Shown in pieces: positions 1 to 9,156 of a DNA stretch of 64,000 nt. How positions within the stretch are numbered: position 1 is the first letter of the stretch; every line of letters starts with the position of its first letter. The position numbers were made by a program, and so were the translations under genes. The stretch spans positions 124,001 to 188,000 of the forward strand of contig DATEHU010000017.1 of NCBI GenBank assembly GCA_035279405.1. The letters run 5' to 3'. Under the pieces are notes generated by a model. That model was given only the letters and a program-made list of their open reading frames with translations, was not told the DNA's origin and ran no database searches. This DNA is from Gammaproteobacteria bacterium (GTDB lineage: Bacteria > Pseudomonadota > Gammaproteobacteria > Natronospirales > REEB76).

Positions 1-735
1 GCCTATGCGTTCGGCGGAAGCATGTTTTCTCTGCTGGCCGCGCTGGGTGCGATCTGGTTGCTGATGATGAGCTGCCACCTTTTGGGTTTTGTCGCGTTCC
101 ACGGTTATGCGCAAATGAACGTGGGCATGGAAGAACTGAAGAAAACCGAGGATATACGCCGACTGGAAAATCAGCAAGCGAAGCTCGGGGAGCTGCTGTT
201 GCAGGTGGATCTACTGCTGGCCGCGGGCGATCAGCGCGCCGCCTGTGATGCCATGTTCCTTGACCCCGGACCGCTGCATGATGCGCAGAAGTTCCATGAG
301 GATCTGTATGAAGCATTGCGCAGCCGCGGGCAAGTTATCCTCGCGCTGGTCCAGGGCAAGCGACTCATGCACTTGTTGATGCATCAAAACAAGACGGGGC
401 GTGCGCTCACGGTGTATGAGCAATGCCTGAATCTCTGCGGCTTCTTCGAGCCCCGCGAATTGCTCGAAGCGCTGCAACTCGCGGAATCGGCCTTGCAGGA
501 AGGGCGCCTGCCGCTGTTCGACAAGATCGCCGCCGGTATAGTGCAGCAGCATCCAGGATCGGACGAGGCAGTGGGTTTACAGTTTCGCCGCGTGCGTTAC
601 CTGATTGAGGCCCAAAAGGACGAAGCCGGCGCGCTCCGGGATCTTGAAGCGCTGCTTTCCGAAACCGACAATCCTCTCTATCCGCGCATCGCCGCGCTGC
701 ACAAAACGTTGAGCGCTCCGCGTTCGTCGCGCTGA
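1..735 (+). CDS. Membrane protein, 5' end outside the window (partial)
   Basis: The reading frame is already open at base 1 (AYAFGGS before the first ATG at base 22), so the true start lies upstream and only the C-terminal part is visible. A hydrophobic segment at about residues 2-30 of the visible part (LLAALGAIWLLMM, then HLLGFV) looks like the last transmembrane helix. It is followed by about 200 soluble, helix-rich residues resembling TPR-like repeats. Integral membrane proteins of the DUF4013 or BPSS1780 type often end in a similar histidine-bearing helix, but this assignment is only a suggestion. I do not recognise a function. Confidence 0.7.
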   Translation, partial: AYAFGGSMFSLLAALGAIWLLMMSCHLLGFVAFHGYAQMNVGMEELKKTEDIRRLENQQAKLGELLLQVDLLLAAGDQRAACDAMFLDPGPLHDAQKFHEDLYEALRSRGQVILALVQGKRLMHLLMHQNKTGRALTVYEQCLNLCGFFEPRELLEALQLAESALQEGRLPLFDKIAAGIVQQHPGSDEAVGLQFRRVRYLIEAQKDEAGALRDLEALLSETDNPLYPRIAALHKTLSAPRSSR

Positions 736-744
736 TAGCCCTGC

Positions 745-1038
745 CTATTTGAGATAGGTGTCGTCCGGATAGCACCAGGCCCAGTCCGGTTCGGCTTCGA
801 TGGTCTTGATGATGGGGTGCTGGCTGCTCGCGTAATGCGCGCGCGCGTGGCGGTTCCTGGAGCTGTCGCAGCAACCCACATGTCCGCAGATCATGCAGAT
901 GCGCAGATGCACCCAGGTGTCGTCCTGGGCGACGCATTCCGGGCACACGTGCGCCGTGTAGCTCACTTCACGGGCCTGACCGGTGTGTTTGCAGAGTTTC
1001 GAGTGGAGTTGTTGCGCGGTCAATTTCACGCTGGGCAT
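745..1038 (-). CDS. UBP-type zinc finger domain protein
   Basis: This 97-residue protein is essentially one ubiquitin-protease-type zinc finger (zf-UBP). The Cys/His ligands lie in the order C-H (LCKH), CPEC, CMICGHVGCC and HARAHY, followed by HP and a WCYPDD motif. In eukaryotes this fold binds the C-terminal glycine tail of ubiquitin. In bacteria it occurs as small stand-alone proteins of unknown role. The start was placed at 1038 because a GGAGG ribosome-binding site stands 5 bases ahead of that ATG; the frame remains open upstream through a repeat that is unlikely to be coding. It lies tail-to-tail with the preceding membrane protein gene. Confidence 0.85.
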   Translation of the reverse strand: MPSVKLTAQQLHSKLCKHTGQAREVSYTAHVCPECVAQDDTWVHLRICMICGHVGCCDSSRNRHARAHYASSQHPIIKTIEAEPDWAWCYPDDTYLK

Positions 1039-1072
1039 ATTGGCCTCCGGTGACAATGTTGCATGAGGACTC

Positions 1073-1133
1073 TGGGGTACCCTCACCCGGCGCTTCGCAC
1101 CACCCTCTCCCGGAGGGAGAGGGGGTTCTGTAA
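1073..1133. repeat. Palindromic GC-rich intergenic repeat (CTCTCCC/GGGAGAG family)
   Basis: A CCCTCTCCC arm is followed by GGAGGGAGAGGG, preceded by a CCCTCACCC stretch. The same pattern recurs near 6300, 31120, 46490, 53365 and 59235, so it is a dispersed family in this genome. Here it separates the zinc finger gene from the pirin gene. Confidence 0.7.
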
Positions 1134-1138
1134 GGGGG

Positions 1139-2086
1139 CTATTGACTGGCGATCGGCCGCACGGTGAAGGACGGCGCCTTGAGCCGCTCGCCCTTGTACG
1201 CTTTGACTTCGCCAAAATGCCGCCGGGCTTCCCAGTCATCGCGCGCCGCGCGGATTTCCTCGGCGGTGCGCGCCACGAAATTCCACCAGATGATCACAGC
1301 CTCGCCGAAGGGCGCACCGCCGATGAGCACCGCGTGCGCGGGTGCCTTGCTCGTCAATTCCAGGCCACTGCGGTGGGTGCCGAGGTAGTGCAAGGCGCCG
1401 GGCGTGAGGCGCGTGCCTTCCAGGTCAAGTTCGCCCTCGATGATTACCAGCGCGTGCTCCCAAGCGGGATTGAGCGGCAATCTGAGTTTGCCGTTGGCGC
1501 CCATCCTGAGTTCTGCTCCCACCAATGGCGAAAATTCCCGGGCTCGGACGCGCACGTCGTGCAGTTCGCCCATGAATATCTGTACGCGCCCGCCGCCCGG
1601 CTCGAGCACCGGCAGGTCCTTGTAGTGATCGAATGCGGGTTCGCGTCGGCGCTCCGCTTCCGGCAGCGCCACCCACAACTGCAAACCGTGCAGCTTGCCG
1701 GAATTCTGCGGCGGAGTTTCTTCCGAATGCGCAATCCCGCGTCCGGCGGTCATCAGGTTCAATTCACCGGGACGCGCCATGCCGGTGAACCCCAGGCTGT
1801 CGTTGTGCAGGACTTCACCCGAGAACAGCCACGACACGGTTTGCAGGCCGATGTGCGGGTGTGGCGCCACATCCATGGCTTTGCGGCCGCTGAATGACAG
1901 CGGCCCGTAGTAATCGAAGAAGCACCACGGTCCCACCAGGCGGTGCTGGCGCAGCGGCAGCGCGCGTACCACCGTCAGGCCGCCGCCCAGTTCGGCGTTG
2001 CGTGCGGGCCAGCTCAGAATTTCCGCGCGGGTTGCGCCTTCGCCTTCACAACGTTCGGCTTCCGGCTGGGGCAGTGGATTGCTCAT
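1139..2086 (-). CDS. Pirin family protein
   Basis: A 315-residue bicupin of the pirin family, normal in length. The N-terminal cupin carries the metal-binding HPHIGLQTV and the family block AGRGIAHSEE (about residues 76-125). The C-terminal pirin domain ends with the typical GGAPFGE block and a WWNFV motif. Bacterial pirins bind Fe or other metals; some show quercetin dioxygenase activity and others bind pyruvate dehydrogenase, so the substrate cannot be told from sequence. The ATG at 2086 is the first good start; a weak GGA precedes it. It reads leftward as a single gene next to the zinc finger gene. Confidence 0.93.
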   Translation of the reverse strand: MSNPLPQPEAERCEGEGATRAEILSWPARNAELGGGLTVVRALPLRQHRLVGPWCFFDYYGPLSFSGRKAMDVAPHPHIGLQTVSWLFSGEVLHNDSLGFTGMARPGELNLMTAGRGIAHSEETPPQNSGKLHGLQLWVALPEAERRREPAFDHYKDLPVLEPGGGRVQIFMGELHDVRVRAREFSPLVGAELRMGANGKLRLPLNPAWEHALVIIEGELDLEGTRLTPGALHYLGTHRSGLELTSKAPAHAVLIGGAPFGEAVIIWWNFVARTAEEIRAARDDWEARRHFGEVKAYKGERLKAPSFTVRPIASQ

Positions 2087-2111
2087 GGTAATTCCTACGT
2101 CGGTACAACTC

Positions 2112-2870
2112 TCAGGGATGCGGCACGGGCTGAAAGGCGAAGTTCCAGGTGAAATTCGTATCCAGCGTCACGAACAGCGGGTTACCCCTGAGGCCGAATT
2201 TCGTCAGCCACGTTGCGCCCGTGCTGCGATTGTACGCCTTGCCTTCGGCGTAACGCGTTGAGGATTCGGGGCCGTTGAACAACATGCCCGGCGGAGATAC
2301 ACGCACTGCAGTGGTGTCGCTGATGTTCATTGGCGTGGTCACCGGCTGCCACTCGGCATCGACGCTCAGTGTGCCGCGTGCAAAACGCAGCACGCTTTTG
2401 GCATGCTTGCCTTTGGCGAGAGCATGCAGAGTTAGCGACACTTGCGCCCGGGCCACGGGGATGCCATGGCTTTGGAACAACCGCATCACCGGTGTACCCG
2501 GTTTCCCGGCGGCTGCCAGTACCGCGATCCAATGGGCGTTCGCGGGCATCGGCGCGCTGGCATCGAGGACCACCGGTTCCACCGGTACCAGCACGAAGGC
2601 CGCGTTGAACGACCCGGTGGCTTTGCCCGCGTAGCTGGAATCGGGGCAGGAGGCGACGAACACCAGCACCAGCCCTGCGTCTTTGACCGGCCCGAGCGCG
2701 GCCCGCCATTGGGGTCCCACGAATGTGTTCAATTCGGAAAGCGGTTTGGCCCAGCCGGCCGTCAGGCCGGTGCAGGGCCGCTGCGCCGAGATTGTCCACG
2801 CAGCCTCGGCGTTCGCAGCCGTTCCGATCCCCATGGCCAGCAGTCCGCATACAATCATGGCGCAGCGCAT
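2112..2870 (-). CDS. Secreted or periplasmic hypothetical protein
   Basis: A 252-residue protein with a clear Sec signal peptide (MRCAMIVCGLLAMGIGTAANA, cleavage after ANA at about residue 21). The mature part has three cysteines and no motif I recognise. The start at 2870 is chosen because GGAGG lies 6 bases upstream; a longer frame upstream would put residues ahead of the signal peptide. It is divergent from lhr. Function unknown. Confidence 0.75.
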   Translation of the reverse strand: MRCAMIVCGLLAMGIGTAANAEAAWTISAQRPCTGLTAGWAKPLSELNTFVGPQWRAALGPVKDAGLVLVFVASCPDSSYAGKATGSFNAAFVLVPVEPVVLDASAPMPANAHWIAVLAAAGKPGTPVMRLFQSHGIPVARAQVSLTLHALAKGKHAKSVLRFARGTLSVDAEWQPVTTPMNISDTTAVRVSPPGMLFNGPESSTRYAEGKAYNRSTGATWLTKFGLRGNPLFVTLDTNFTWNFAFQPVPHP

Positions 2871-2918
2871 AATGCCTCCGGATAATTGCGAATAGAGCAC
2901 CGATATTAAACCCGATTC

Positions 2919-5900
2919 ATGAGCCTCGAATACTTCCATCCCGCCACTGCGTCATGGTTCCGCCAAAGCTTCGCCGCGCCTACACCGGCGCAGGCCGATG
3001 CCTGGCCGGCAATTCGTGCCGGCCAACACACCCTCATTGCCGCGCCCACCGGCTCCGGCAAGACGCTCGCGGCGTTCCTGGCCGCCATTGATGCGCTGGT
3101 TTGCGAAGGTCTGGAACACGGTCTCAAGAATGAATGTCATGTGTTGTACGTGTCGCCGCTCAAGGCGCTCTCAAACGACATCCACAAGAATCTGCAGCAG
3201 CCGCTGGAAGGCATCCGTGAACAACTGCGCGCGCAGAATCTCCCTGACATAGAAATCCGCGCGCTGGTGCGCACCGGAGATACGCCGCAGGCGGAACGCG
3301 AACGCATGCGTCGCGAGCCGCCGCACATCCTGGTGACCACCCCCGAGTCGTTGTACATCCTGCTGACTTCCGATTCCGGCCGGCGCACCCTGTCCACGGT
3401 CAAAAGCGTGATCGTGGATGAAATCCACGCGCTCGCCGGCAACAAGCGCGGCGCGCATCTCGCGCTATCGCTGGAAAGATTGTCTGCGCTCACGCCGCAG
3501 GCACCGGTGCGCATCGGTCTGTCGGCGACGCAAAAGCCCATTGAAGAGGTCGCGCGCTTTCTGACGGGTGGCGAGGCGTGCAACATCATCAATACAGGTC
3601 ACGTGCGCGAACGGCGGCTGCATCTGGAATTGCCGCGCTCGCCCCTCGCGCCGGTGATGGCCAACGAAGTCTGGGCGGAAATCTACGACCGGCTGGCAGA
3701 ATTGATCAACGCGCATCGCACTACGCTGGTGTTCGCCAACAACCGGCGGCAGGCGGAGCGCGTAGCACGGCATCTGGCCGAGCGCATCGGCGAGGAGCAC
3801 GTCACCTCGCATCATGGCAGCCTGGCGCGCGCCCATCGCCTCGATGCCGAGCAGCGCCTGAAGCGCGGCGAACTGAAGGCGCTGGTGGCGACCGCTTCGC
3901 TCGAACTCGGTCTCGATATCGGCGACGTGGACCTGGTGTGCCAGCTCGGCTCGCCGCGCAGCATCGGTACGTTCTTGCAGCGCGTGGGCCGCTCCGGTCA
4001 TGCGCTCGGCGCGCTGCCCGAGGGCCGGCTGTTCCCGCTGTCGCGCGACGATCTGGTGGAATGCGCCGCACTTCTGGATGCGGTGCGCCGCGGGGAACTC
4101 GACGCATTGCACGTAAAGGAAGCCCCGTTCGACGTATTGGCGCAGCAGATTGTCGGCGAAGTCGCTTGTCGCGAATGGAATGAAGCGGAGCTGTTTGAGC
4201 TTTACCGCCGCGCCTGGCCGTACCGGAATCTGAGCCGCGCGGACTATACCGAAGTCGTCAGGATGCTGGCCGAAGGTTATGCCACGCGCCGCGGTCGAAG
4301 GAGCGCGTATCTGCACCGCGACGCGGTCAACGGCAAATTGCGCGGCCGGCGCGGCGCCAAACTCGTGGCGGTCACCAACGGCGGCGCGATTCCCGATCAG
4401 TTCGACTACGAAGTGATCCTGTCTCCCGCGGGCCTGCGCGTCGGCTCGCTCAACGAGGACTTCGCCTTCGAGTCCATTCCCGGCGACATCTTCCAGTTGG
4501 GCAATACCAGCTATCGCATCCTCAAGGTCGAAACCGGCCGCGTCTTGGTGGAAGACGCCAAAGGCCAACCACCCAACATTCCGTTCTGGTTCGGTGAGGC
4601 ACCGGCGCGCACACTGGAATTGTCACAGGCGGTATCGCGTTTGCGCGAGAAGGCGGATGGTCTACTTTGCGCATCGGGTGCAATGGACAATCGTGAAAAA
4701 TCCCCCTGCGCGTCACACGCGCTTCCCCCTTCACAAAGGGGGGTGAGTGGGCAGCCGACTCATCAGGCCGCAAGCACCGGCGGTGCGCTCCCCCCTTTGC
4801 AAAGGGGGGCATGGGGGGATTTTATGGCCGAGGGAGGCGTATCCGAACCGAAGGCGAAGCTGGAGCGATGGTTGTGCGCAGAACTGCAATTGGATGCGGT
4901 CGCCGCGCAGCAACTCGCCGCGTATCTTGCCGCCGCACGCGCCGCACTTGGCACGTTGCCTACCCAAAACCAAGTAGTATTCGAGCGTTTCTTCGATGAG
5001 GCCGGCGATCAGCACTTCGTGATTCATTCGCCCTTCGGCGCGTGCATCAACCGTGCCTGGGGCTTGGCGCTGCGCAAGCGCTTCTGCCGCAAGTTCAACT
5101 TCGAGCTTCAGGCCGCGGCACTGGAAGACAGTATCGTTCTATCGCTCGGTCCCACCCACAGTTTCTCGCTGGAAGAGCCGGCGCGTTATCTGAACTCCGC
5201 CAGCGCTTTGGATGTGTTGCAACAGGCGGTGCTGAACGCGCCCATGTTCGGCACGCGCTGGCGCTGGGTGACGAGCACCGCCCTCGCCGTGCGCCGCAAC
5301 CGCAACGGCCGGCGTGCGCCGCCGGCGTTCCAGCGCGCCGACGCTCAGGACCTGGTGGCAGTGGTGTTTCCCGACCAGCTTGCCTGTGCCGAGAATCTCA
5401 CCGGCGCCATCGAGATTCCGGACCACCCCCTGGTAAAGCAGACGCTCCACGATTGTCTGCACGAGGTCATGGATGCGGACGGGTTCCTCGCTTTGCTTCG
5501 GCGTCTGGAATCCGGCGAACTGAAAGTGGTGGCGCGCGATCTGGCCGCACCCTCACCGCTGGCCCAGGAAATCCTCTCGGCTCGGCCGTATGCCTTTCTT
5601 GACGACGCGCCGGCCGAGGAGCGGCGCACGCTCGCAGTGCAATCGCGCGGCATCTCGAGTCTGGAAGACGCCGGCGCGCTGGCGGCACTCGACCCCGACG
5701 CTATCGCGCGGGTGCGCGCCGAAGTCTGGCCCGAAGCGCGCGATGCCGACGAATTGCACGATGCCCTGACAATCCTTGGCTTTCTCACCGAAGAGGAAGG
5801 CAAACGTAATCCAGCTTGGTCGGGTCTTTTCGATGAGTTGGTCACTGCAAAGCGTGCCACGCGATTCTGGCAAAAAGTCGCCAGCCCTAATCCAGTAGTC

Positions 5901-7628
5901 ACCCCCGCGAAAGCGGGGGTCCAGGGATTTGAATCAACGGATACCGCTGCCGAGGTGGGAGCGGTCGTCCCGACCGCGATGGGGCTGAATCGTGGCGGAG
6001 ACCGCCACTCCTACAAAATTCTGTGGGTCGCCGCTGAACGCTTGCATGAACTGCTCACGATTTATCCCGAGGCGATACTCGATCCAGTGATCGAGCCGGT
6101 CGCAGAACCGGATGGAGAACCTTTATCGCAAGAGGACGCACTGCGCGAACTCCTGCGCAGCCGTCTGGAAGCCTCCGGTCAAGTGACCGTTGCTGCACTT
6201 ACGGAATTGTTCCGGCTTCCCGAAAATGAAATCGAACCGGCGCTGCTGACGTTGGAAGCGGAAGGCTCCATCATGCGCGGCCGCTTCACTCCCACGAGTT
6301 TGCCCCCCTCGCCCCCTTTTGGGGGAGAGGGCGAGGGTGAGGGGGGTAATAATTCTCAGCGCACGTCGGCTTCGCCCAGCATCTTGGGCAAAAAGAAAGA
6401 AGTTGAGTCTGAATGGTGCGAGCGCCGGCTGCTCGCGCGTATCCATCAGTACACGCTCAAGCGCCTGCGCAACGAAATCGAGCCGGTGACGCCGGCCGAT
6501 TACCTGCGTTTCCTGTTTGAGTGGCAGGGCGTTGCGGGCGAGCGCGCCGAAGGCAGCGCTGCGCTGGCCGCGGCGCTGGAACAACTGGAAGGCTTCTCGG
6601 CGCCCGCCGCTGCCTGGGAGGCGGACATCCTGCGCGCGCGCGTCAACGACTACGCACCTTATCTGCTGGATCAGCTTTGTGCCGGCGGTGCGGTAGCCTG
6701 GCTGAGACTCAACCGATCGCACAATGCAGACGGCGAGCGCCATGCCGGCCCAGTGCGCAATACGCCCATCGCCTTTGTCTCGCGCGAAGCCTTGCCCCAT
6801 TGGCGCGCGCTTGCTGGTTCACCGGACGAGGGCGCGTTCAATCTCTCCCACGGCGCGCGTACGGTGCGCGACGCGCTCAGGCATCACGGCGCTTTGTTCT
6901 TTGCCGATCTGGTGCAGGAAACCGGACTGCTGCGCACGCAACTCGAAGCGGCGCTGGCGGAACTCGCGACCTGCGGTCTTGCGACTGCCGACAGCTTCGC
7001 CGGTTTGCGCGCGCTTATCACGCCCACCGCCAAGCGTGCGCCGCTCGCGCGCTCCTTCCGCTACCGCTTGCGGCGCGGCGCGCCGCCAGGAGTAAATGAA
7101 GCGGGCCGCTGGTCGCTTATGCCGCCGCGCACCGTGACGGGCGATGCGCCTGCCGACGGCGACGCGCTCACGCATCTCGCCGTAGTGCTGCTGCGCCGCT
7201 ATGGCGTGGTGTTCCGCAAAGTGCTGGAGCGCGAGAACAACCTGCCGCCCTGGCGGGAGCTGCTCTATATATATAGAAGACTCGAAGCCCGCGGCGAAGT
7301 GCGTGGCGGGCGTTTCGTGGATGGCTTCTCTGGTGAGCAGTTTGCCCTGCCGGAAGCGGTGGGCGCATTGCGCGAAACCCGCCGACACGAAAAGACCGGC
7401 GAACTGGTTTCGGTGTCCGCCGCCGATCCGCTCAATCTTGTGGGCATCGTCACGCCCGGTGCGCGCGTGCCGGTGCAGGGTGAAAACCGCGTGCTCTACC
7501 GCGATGGCGTACCCGTGGCGGTGCAAGTGGCAGAGGAAGTGAAGTTCATGCAGAAAGTTGCGCCCGAGACGGAATGGGCACTACGCAATTCGCTTTTGCG
7601 GCGTATGTCGGTGGAACAACATCCGTAA
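2919..7628 (+). CDS. lhr: Lhr-type superfamily 2 ATP-dependent helicase, with three in-frame repeat insertions
   Basis: A 1569-residue Lhr helicase (the E. coli protein is 1538). Motif I is APTGSGKT (42-49), motif II DEIH (167-170) and motif III SAT (202-204). The second RecA domain, winged helix and large Lhr C-terminal region follow, including the family signature [11 protein letters not shown]. Lhr translocates 3'-5' on ssDNA and unwinds DNA:RNA hybrids in DNA repair. Three low-complexity stretches interrupt the conserved sequence at about residues 591-640, 988-1034 and 1126-1164. Each is the translation of a different dispersed palindromic repeat. The frame is kept through all three, so the protein may still be made, with disordered loops. 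The gene stands alone, without lhr-associated nuclease genes. Confidence 0.93.
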   Translation: MSLEYFHPATASWFRQSFAAPTPAQADAWPAIRAGQHTLIAAPTGSGKTLAAFLAAIDALVCEGLEHGLKNECHVLYVSPLKALSNDIHKNLQQPLEGIREQLRAQNLPDIEIRALVRTGDTPQAERERMRREPPHILVTTPESLYILLTSDSGRRTLSTVKSVIVDEIHALAGNKRGAHLALSLERLSALTPQAPVRIGLSATQKPIEEVARFLTGGEACNIINTGHVRERRLHLELPRSPLAPVMANEVWAEIYDRLAELINAHRTTLVFANNRRQAERVARHLAERIGEEHVTSHHGSLARAHRLDAEQRLKRGELKALVATASLELGLDIGDVDLVCQLGSPRSIGTFLQRVGRSGHALGALPEGRLFPLSRDDLVECAALLDAVRRGELDALHVKEAPFDVLAQQIVGEVACREWNEAELFELYRRAWPYRNLSRADYTEVVRMLAEGYATRRGRRSAYLHRDAVNGKLRGRRGAKLVAVTNGGAIPDQFDYEVILSPAGLRVGSLNEDFAFESIPGDIFQLGNTSYRILKVETGRVLVEDAKGQPPNIPFWFGEAPARTLELSQAVSRLREKADGLLCASGAMDNREKSPCASHALPPSQRGVSGQPTHQAASTGGALPPLQRGAWGDFMAEGGVSEPKAKLERWLCAELQLDAVAAQQLAAYLAAARAALGTLPTQNQVVFERFFDEAGDQHFVIHSPFGACINRAWGLALRKRFCRKFNFELQAAALEDSIVLSLGPTHSFSLEEPARYLNSASALDVLQQAVLNAPMFGTRWRWVTSTALAVRRNRNGRRAPPAFQRADAQDLVAVVFPDQLACAENLTGAIEIPDHPLVKQTLHDCLHEVMDADGFLALLRRLESGELKVVARDLAAPSPLAQEILSARPYAFLDDAPAEERRTLAVQSRGISSLEDAGALAALDPDAIARVRAEVWPEARDADELHDALTILGFLTEEEGKRNPAWSGLFDELVTAKRATRFWQKVASPNPVVTPAKAGVQGFESTDTAAEVGAVVPTAMGLNRGGDRHSYKILWVAAERLHELLTIYPEAILDPVIEPVAEPDGEPLSQEDALRELLRSRLEASGQVTVAALTELFRLPENEIEPALLTLEAEGSIMRGRFTPTSLPPSPPFGGEGEGEGGNNSQRTSASPSILGKKKEVESEWCERRLLARIHQYTLKRLRNEIEPVTPADYLRFLFEWQGVAGERAEGSAALAAALEQLEGFSAPAAAWEADILRARVNDYAPYLLDQLCAGGAVAWLRLNRSHNADGERHAGPVRNTPIAFVSREALPHWRALAGSPDEGAFNLSHGARTVRDALRHHGALFFADLVQETGLLRTQLEAALAELATCGLATADSFAGLRALITPTAKRAPLARSFRYRLRRGAPPGVNEAGRWSLMPPRTVTGDAPADGDALTHLAVVLLRRYGVVFRKVLERENNLPPWRELLYIYRRLEARGEVRGGRFVDGFSGEQFALPEAVGALRETRRHEKTGELVSVSAADPLNLVGIVTPGARVPVQGENRVLYRDGVPVAVQVAEEVKFMQKVAPETEWALRNSLLRRMSVEQHP
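4696..4823. repeat. Palindromic repeat inserted in lhr (AAATCCCCC / CCCCCTTT-AAAGGGGG family)
   Basis: The stretch begins AAAAATCCCCC and ends GGGGGGATTTT. Inside are two CCCCTT...AAAGGGG hairpins (around 4723-4743 and 4790-4809). Related units occur at 11094, 34483, 43444, 52251 and 60383. Here it is translated in frame within Lhr. Confidence 0.85.
5890..6013. repeat. Two adjacent dispersed repeats inside lhr
   Basis: The first part is a palindrome of the CCCCCGCGAAAGCGGGGG type, which gives the peptide [10 protein letters not shown] often seen when such repeats are translated. The second is a GTGGGAGCGG-type unit with GTCGTCCCGAC and GGCGGAGACCGCC arms, related to units at 26190, 31168 and 46344. 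Both are translated in frame in Lhr. Confidence 0.8.
6299..6349. repeat. CTCGCCCCC/GGGGGCGAG palindrome inside lhr
   Basis: A near-perfect inverted repeat of C- and G-runs (CCCCCTCGCCCCC against GGGGGAGAGGGCGAGGG), belonging to the same family as the repeats at 1073 and 59235. It is read in frame as a Pro/Gly/Glu-rich loop just before the conserved [11 protein letters not shown] block. Confidence 0.8.
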
Positions 7629-7717
7629 CATTGCTTTGCATTATCGGATTGCTGAAAGAATGATCATTGCTTGAAGTACAGTAGTCTTTGCCATCCATGA
7701 TTCTAGGGCACAAGTAG

Positions 7718-8182
7718 ATGGATAAAATGATCTCTATCTTGTCACTTATTATTGCAGTTCTGGCTGTTTTCATTGGCCCACTCGTATCTCTGCGTATCGC
7801 AAAACGTCAAATCCAGCTATCTCTGGGAGTTGCGAATAAACAGATCATCGCTCCTATGAGGCAAGTATGGATAAATAACTTACGGGATTTGCTGGCTGAG
7901 CTTCTGAGTAGGTCCCGCCATTACTACACAGCAGGTTTTGAAGATAGAACGGACCAGGAGTATCTACGTCTCACCCTTTTAGAATACAAGATTAAATTGA
8001 TGCTTAATGCAAAAGAGAACGATCACAAGCAGCTTGAAGAGCTTATTCGTATGATGATTTCTTCTCTTGAGCAAGGAAGAGAAAAAGATCAAGAATTTGT
8101 AGATACGCATCAGAAATTGGTTGCTTTATCGCGACAAGTATTCAAGAGAGAATGGGACGTTGTAAAGGAACCCATTAACTGA
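7718..8182 (+). CDS. AT-rich hypothetical protein with an N-terminal membrane segment
   Basis: A 154-residue protein with one hydrophobic helix at about residues 4-26, then a basic, helical cytoplasmic part (coiled-coil-like, many Glu/Lys/Gln). Base composition is much more AT-rich than its neighbours and codons such as AGA, ATA and TTA are common, which suggests recent transfer. Proteins of this size with one N-terminal membrane helix occur sporadically in many bacteria with no known role. No partner gene stands beside it. Confidence 0.65.
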   Translation: MDKMISILSLIIAVLAVFIGPLVSLRIAKRQIQLSLGVANKQIIAPMRQVWINNLRDLLAELLSRSRHYYTAGFEDRTDQEYLRLTLLEYKIKLMLNAKENDHKQLEELIRMMISSLEQGREKDQEFVDTHQKLVALSRQVFKREWDVVKEPIN

Positions 8183-8215
8183 ATTGTGATTAACCTCTTC
8201 AAGAGGGAGATTTTT

Positions 8216-8953
8216 ATGCCTAACTTCACTCGCAAGAAAAAATCTGCCAGCCGTAAGCGCAAAGTAGCAAAAACGCTGCACGCCTCGCGCTTCCCAGGCG
8301 AGAATAGTGCCTATCGCAAGGCGCGTGACAAGCTGCTGAAGGAGGAGATGGCGCTGCGACGGCATACCGAGGCAGTAGCGGCGCAACGTCGCAAGCTGCC
8401 ACTGGGCGGCAAAGTCCCCGAGGACTATGTGTTCGAGGGTGTGGACGAGATCATGGGTGTGCGGCGGGTGCGGCTATCCGAATTGTTCTCGCCCGGCAAG
8501 GATACGCTGGTGATTTACAACTACATGTACGGTCCGGCTATGGAGCGGCCCTGTCCCATGTGCACCTCGATGCTGGATGCGCTCGAGGGCAATGCGCATC
8601 ACATCATGCAACGGGTGAATCTGGCGGTGGTGGCGAAATCGCCATTGCCGCGTATTCTCAACTTTGCACAGGAACGCGGCTGGCGGCGGCTGCGTTTGCT
8701 GTCATCCGCCAACAACAGTTACAACCGCGATTATTTCGGTGAAAGCTCCGACGGCAAGCAATGGCCCGCGCTCAACGTGTTCCGCAAGCGCGGCAATGCC
8801 ATTCACCATTTCTGGAATTCGGAATTGATGTTTGCGCCCAGCGACAAAGGCCAGTCGCCGCGGCACGTGGACTTCATCTGGCCGCTGTGGAATCTGCTTG
8901 ATGCCACACCCGAAGGCCGCGGGACGGATTGGCATCCGAAGCTGAGTTATTAG
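8216..8953 (+). CDS. DUF899 family thioredoxin-like protein
   Basis: A 245-residue DUF899 protein. These have a thioredoxin-like fold related to AhpC/TSA peroxidases; the family block YMYGP...CPMCTSMLD is present at about residues 100-120, and HFWNSEL, HVDFIWPLWNLLD and the WHP motif lie near the end. The N-terminus is a Lys/Arg-rich stretch of about 20 residues. The start at 8216 is supported by AGAGGGAG about 6 bases upstream and is preferred to an earlier ATG at 8186. Substrate unknown; its relatives are often found with sigma factor or arsenic/stress genes, which is not the case here. Confidence 0.85.
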   Translation: MPNFTRKKKSASRKRKVAKTLHASRFPGENSAYRKARDKLLKEEMALRRHTEAVAAQRRKLPLGGKVPEDYVFEGVDEIMGVRRVRLSELFSPGKDTLVIYNYMYGPAMERPCPMCTSMLDALEGNAHHIMQRVNLAVVAKSPLPRILNFAQERGWRRLRLLSSANNSYNRDYFGESSDGKQWPALNVFRKRGNAIHHFWNSELMFAPSDKGQSPRHVDFIWPLWNLLDATPEGRGTDWHPKLSY

Positions 8954-8964
8954 AAGCAGTCTCA

Positions 8965-9115
8965 AAATTTGCAATTCGATCATGTTGAGCCCTTCGGCTT
9001 CGCTCAGGACCGGCTGCGCAAAGCGAAGTCGAAACATCGTTATTGCAGCAGAATCTACCCCCTTCGACTCCGCGCCTGCGGCGCTACGCTCAGGGCGAAC
9101 GGATTTTGAGATAAG
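8965..9115. repeat. Intergenic repeats of the CCTTCG...CTCAGG type
   Basis: Two related units, CCCTTCGGCTTCGCTCAGG (about 8990-9009) and CCTTCGACTCCG...CTCAGGGCGAACGG (about 9061-9101), fill the gap between the convergent DUF899 and Kef genes. This is a common dispersed repeat of environmental proteobacteria. No gene is seen here. Confidence 0.65.
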
Positions 9116-9156
9116 TTCTTGGTCCGCTGGTTGATTCCCGCAGAGTAAACCTTCCG

